A stretch of DNA of 15,909 bases from UBA1764 sp045616685 (GTDB lineage Bacteria; Bacillota; Clostridia; Peptostreptococcales; Anaerovoracaceae), in contig JAZLHF010000011.1 in NCBI GenBank assembly GCA_045616685.1, positions 1 to 15,909 of the forward strand. The letters run 5' to 3'. Below, one piece after another: positions 13,468 through 15,909 of this stretch (the stretch's first letter is position 1; every line of letters begins with the position of its first letter). Below the pieces are notes generated by a model. That model worked only from the letters and a program-made list of their open reading frames with translations. It had not been told where the DNA came from and searched no databases. A program made the position numbers and the translations under genes.

Positions 13468-14729
13468 TGATTAATATTGACGAGAATAATAACATAATAG
13501 TTCAGGAGGTGTATAAAGCTATCCTCGTTGGTGTAAGCACTGGCGAGGATATTAGCTATTCAATGGAAGAGCTGAAATCTCTTGCTGAAGCTTCTGGCAC
13601 CGAAGTTATTGGCGAGATGATTCAAAACGTTGATAAAATTAACGCAGGGACCTTTATTGGCAGTGGTAAGCTTGAAGAACTTGCCGAAATGTGCAAGAAC
13701 ATGGACGCTAATCTGGTTATCTTTAATGATGAGCTTTCGGGTATGCAGATTCGTAATATTGAAGATGTTGCCGACGTTCGCATTATAGATAGAACTATGC
13801 TTATTCTTGATATATTTGCCTCTAGAGCAATCTCTAGAGAAGGTAAACTTCAGGTTGAACTTGCTCAGCTTCAGTACAGAATGCCTAGATTATTAGGCTT
13901 TGGCAAATCGCTGTCTAGACTTGGCGGTGGTATTGGAACTAGAGGTCCTGGTGAAAAAAAGCTTGAAACGGATAGACGTCACATCCAAAGAAGAATGGAT
14001 GAAATCAAGAAAGAAATGGAAGAGGTTAAAGCTAACCGCTCAATTCAAAGAGCAAAAAGGGAAAAATCTGATATTCCAGTAGCTGCTTTAGTAGGGTACA
14101 CAAATGCAGGCAAATCTTCAATAATGAATGCTTTGGTTAAAGAAAAGCAGGTGTTCGAAAAGGACATGCTTTTTGCAACACTTGATACTGCAAGCAGATT
14201 GGTAGAACTTGATGATGGCAAGAAATTTATTCTCATTGATACAGTTGGATTTGTTAGCAAACTTCCGCATGCACTTGTAAATGCATTTAAGGCTACACTC
14301 GAAGAGGTTGTGAATGCAGATCTTCTTATTCATGTTGTTGATGCTTCTTTTGAAAATCATGATTTTCAAATTGAAGTCACAAATAAAGTCTTAGAAGAAT
14401 TAAAAGCTGATGGAAAAGATAGCATTCTTGTCTACAATAAGATTGATAAGACTCCAGGATTTAATTCGTTTGAAAAAGCGTCTCTTAATATTTCCGCAAA
14501 AACAGGAGAAGGTGTTGATGCTCTTAAAGATGTGATTGTAAAGAAGCTCTTTTCTGATTTTGAGATTTGCACATTATTTATTCCGTATGAAAGAGGTGAC
14601 TTAGTATCATACGTTAATGACAAAACCAAACCTCTTGAAACAAAGTATGATGAAAAGGGGACTTTAATTACAGTTGAACTTGATTCTGCAGATCGCAATA
14701 GATTATGTCAGTACTTTATAAAACAGTAG
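13467..14729 (+). CDS. hflX: Ribosome-associated GTPase HflX
   Basis: HflX is an Obg/HflX-family GTPase that binds ribosomes and, in studied bacteria, splits stalled or heat-damaged 70S ribosomes. The N-terminal domain has KAILVGV and GSGKLEEL; the glycine-rich linker GGGIGTRGPGE precedes a coiled segment at about residues 165-205. GTPase motifs are complete: G1 GYTNAGKSS (210-218), G3 DTVGF (258-262), G4 NKID (324-327) and G5 SAKTG. Length, 420 residues, is normal. The ATG overlaps the hslU TAA by one base and has no Shine-Dalgarno site, so start by coupling is likely. A perfect AGGAGGTG lies just inside the gene at 13504-13511 with no usable in-frame start after it. The 3' end overlaps the next gene by 25 bases. 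Confidence 0.95.
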   Translation: MINIDENNNIIVQEVYKAILVGVSTGEDISYSMEELKSLAEASGTEVIGEMIQNVDKINAGTFIGSGKLEELAEMCKNMDANLVIFNDELSGMQIRNIEDVADVRIIDRTMLILDIFASRAISREGKLQVELAQLQYRMPRLLGFGKSLSRLGGGIGTRGPGEKKLETDRRHIQRRMDEIKKEMEEVKANRSIQRAKREKSDIPVAALVGYTNAGKSSIMNALVKEKQVFEKDMLFATLDTASRLVELDDGKKFILIDTVGFVSKLPHALVNAFKATLEEVVNADLLIHVVDASFENHDFQIEVTNKVLEELKADGKDSILVYNKIDKTPGFNSFEKASLNISAKTGEGVDALKDVIVKKLFSDFEICTLFIPYERGDLVSYVNDKTKPLETKYDEKGTLITVELDSADRNRLCQYFIKQ

Positions 14730-15313
14730 CAAAGCAAGCTGATGCTACGCAAGTAATTGAAAAATCGCGTTTTATTGCGCACATAAAATCTGTATCTTCT
14801 AAGGAAGATGCTGATGCTTTTGTGATGGAAATTAAAAAGACTTACAAAGATGCTACGCATAATGTGCCGGCCTATGTTATTGGAGATAAGATGCAAATTC
14901 AGTGGGCATCTGATGATGGTGAGCCACAGGGCACTTCCGGAGCCCCAATAGTGCAAATGTTAGTCAGCGAGGGATTAACAAATTTATGTGTCGTCGTTAC
15001 AAGATATTTTGGTGGTGTAAAACTTGGAACGGGTGGACTCGTTCGGGCTTATACATCTAGCGCTAAATTAGCTATAGAAGAAGCGGGAATTTTAGAGGTC
15101 AGAGATTGCCAAGAGATTCAACTTCAAATACCGTACTCGCAGCTTGCTTTTTTGCAAAATGTTGAGAAAAATATGCCGTTTTTTATACAAGATATAGAAT
15201 ACGCGGAAGTATTGAAAATTACGCTTAAATTCGAGTCCGAGTATAGGGAAGAAATAGAAGATTTTTTGGTCGATTTCACTAAAGGAAAATTTCAAAAAAG
15301 TGTTGAAAAATAG
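14705..15313 (+). CDS. yigZ: YigZ/IMPACT family protein
   Basis: The product belongs to the YigZ/UPF0029 family, related to the N-terminal part of mammalian IMPACT; its biochemical role in bacteria is not firmly known, with ribosome or translation links suggested from domain relatives. The N-terminal domain (about residues 15-125) contains KSRFIAHI, ASDDGEPQGTSGAPI and VVTRYFGGVKLGTGGLVRAY (98-117). The C-terminal domain of about 70 residues fits DUF1949, an RNA-binding-like EF-G domain IV fold. Length, 202 residues, is typical. The ATG lies 25 bases inside hflX in another frame, showing tight operon packing. The TAG stop is directly followed by the TTGACA of the tRNA promoter. Confidence 0.92.
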   Translation: MSVLYKTVAKQADATQVIEKSRFIAHIKSVSSKEDADAFVMEIKKTYKDATHNVPAYVIGDKMQIQWASDDGEPQGTSGAPIVQMLVSEGLTNLCVVVTRYFGGVKLGTGGLVRAYTSSAKLAIEEAGILEVRDCQEIQLQIPYSQLAFLQNVEKNMPFFIQDIEYAEVLKITLKFESEYREEIEDFLVDFTKGKFQKSVEK

Positions 15314-15345
15314 TTGACAAAGAATAAATTTTCCCTTATTATAAT
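15314..15345 (+). promoter_or_regulatory. Promoter of the tRNA cluster
   Basis: An exact TTGACA at 15314-15319 starts right after the yigZ stop. Two overlapping -10 boxes are possible: TATTAT at 15337-15342 with the ideal 17-base spacing, or an exact TATAAT at 15340-15345 with 20. Transcription would begin around 15349-15352, in GGGCACGCG, about 30 bases before the first tRNA. The region contains no gene. Confidence 0.8.
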
Positions 15346-15379
15346 AGGGCACGCGAAAGAGTGTGTACTGTACTGGTGT

Positions 15380-15455
15380 GGGAGTTTAGCTCAGCTGGGA
15401 GAGCATCTGCCTTACAAGCAGGGGGTCACAGGTTCGAGCCCTGTAACTCCCACCA
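15380..15455 (+). tRNA. tRNA-Val (anticodon TAC)
   Basis: The acceptor arms GGGAGTT and AACTCCC pair fully, followed by A and an encoded CCA. The anticodon stem encloses loop CTTACAA, giving anticodon TAC, which reads GTA and related valine codons. The T loop is GGTTCGAGCC. Length 76 bases. Confidence 0.97.
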
Positions 15456-15464
15456 GTTTTTTTC

Positions 15465-15541
15465 GGTCGGGTAGTTCAGTTGGTTAGAATGCCAGCCTGT
15501 CACGCTGGAGGTCACGAGTTCGAGTCTCGTTCCGATCGCCA
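15465..15541 (+). tRNA. tRNA-Asp (anticodon GTC)
   Basis: The acceptor GGTCGGG pairs with TCCGATC using two G-U pairs; discriminator G and encoded CCA follow. The anticodon stem CCAGC/GCTGG encloses CTGTCAC, giving GTC for Asp. D arm and T arm are regular. Length 77 bases. T-rich spacers separate it from its neighbours. Confidence 0.97.
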
Positions 15542-15574
15542 ATTTTTTTTATAAAACTTAATAATTGTGGATAC

Positions 15575-15649
15575 GCTGGCGTGGCTCAACGGTAGAGCAG
15601 CTGATTTGTAATCAGCAGGTTGTTGGTTCGATTCCGATCGCCAGCTCCA
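15575..15649 (+). tRNA. tRNA-Thr (anticodon TGT)
   Basis: The acceptor arms GCTGGCG and CGCCAGC pair fully, with discriminator T and encoded CCA. The anticodon stem GCTGA/TCAGC encloses TTTGTAA, giving anticodon TGT for Thr. The T stem GTTGG/CCGAT uses two G-U pairs but is complete. Length 75 bases. Confidence 0.96.
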
Positions 15650-15654
15650 AAACT

Positions 15655-15739
15655 GGAGGGATTCCCGAGTGGCCAAAGGGGACGGACTGTAAATCCGCTA
15701 GCTAAGCTTTCGATGGTTCAAATCCATCTCCCTCCACCA
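15655..15739 (+). tRNA. tRNA-Tyr (anticodon GTA)
   Basis: The acceptor arms GGAGGGA and TCCCTCC pair fully, followed by A and encoded CCA. The anticodon loop CTGTAAA gives GTA for Tyr. A 13-base variable region (15699-15711) marks it as a class II tRNA, as expected for bacterial tRNA-Tyr. The T stem GATGG/CCATC is perfect. The top pair of the anticodon stem is an A-C mismatch (positions 27-43). Length 85 bases; only 5 bases separate it from tRNA-Thr. Confidence 0.96.
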
Positions 15740-15751
15740 GTAATATTTTAA

Positions 15752-15826
15752 GCGGAAGTGGCTCAGGGGTAGAGCATCGCCTTGCCAAGGCGAGGGTCGC
15801 GAGTTCGAATCTCGTCTTCCGCTCCA
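15752..15826 (+). tRNA. tRNA-Gly (anticodon GCC)
   Basis: The acceptor arms GCGGAAG and CTTCCGC pair fully, with discriminator T and encoded CCA. The anticodon stem TCGCC/GGCGA encloses TTGCCAA, giving GCC, which reads GGC and GGT. Length 75 bases. Confidence 0.97.
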
Positions 15827-15834
15827 AATTTTTT

Positions 15835-15908
<74 letters not shown>

Positions 15909-15909
15909 A

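Noticed and set aside
15456..15464. T-runs between tRNA genes (also 15543-15550) as terminators
   Set aside because: No separate hairpin precedes them apart from the tRNA structures themselves, and further tRNA genes follow closely; they are more likely spacers cut during tRNA processing.

Overview
The window is about 15.9 kb of compact, AT-rich chromosome. It most likely comes from a low-GC Gram-positive bacterium of the Clostridia type. Reasons: GGAGG-type ribosome binding sites, TTGACA/TATAAT-like promoters, hairpin-plus-T-run terminators, tRNA genes with encoded CCA, a K+-dependent membrane pyrophosphatase, and a yraN-yifB-dprA-topA-hslV-hslU order resembling the Bacillus/Clostridium dprA-topA-hslVU neighbourhood. 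The species cannot be named from the sequence.

Layout: (1) 2-304, 3' end of an endonuclease III gene. (2) 344-2808, pgk and tpiA, two glycolytic genes in one operon ending at a strong terminator. The pgk frame runs on past the normal PGK end into a 174-residue Lys/Ala-rich, histone-H1-like tail. (3) 2932-5263, secG and then hppA, the membrane proton/sodium pyrophosphatase. (4) 5316-6281 on the minus strand, a sodium/calcium exchanger family protein. (5) 6402-9299, yraN, yifB/comM and dprA, tightly packed or overlapping. (6) 9390-15313, topA, hslV, hslU, hflX and a YigZ/IMPACT-family gene, again packed with short gaps or overlaps. (7) 15314-15909, a promoter followed by six tRNA genes (Val, Asp, Thr, Tyr, Gly, Gly), with the array possibly continuing past the window.

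Most genes are ordinary housekeeping genes: energy metabolism (pgk, tpiA, hppA), secretion (secG), ion homeostasis, DNA repair and uptake (nth, yraN, yifB, dprA), DNA topology (topA), proteolysis (hslVU), ribosome rescue (hflX) and translation (tRNAs).

The strongest anomaly is the pgk tail. The canonical PGK sequence ends at Lys394. The next codon, CAA, is one base from TAA. Nine codons later there is an AGGTG Shine-Dalgarno-like site followed by an in-frame ATG that opens a histone-H1-like protein of 165 residues. This looks like a once-separate DNA-binding protein gene joined to pgk by loss of a stop codon, possibly still translated from its own start. Other points worth checking are a probably leaderless yraN mRNA, paired dyads in the divergent exchanger/yraN promoter region, and a topA promoter embedded in the dprA terminator.
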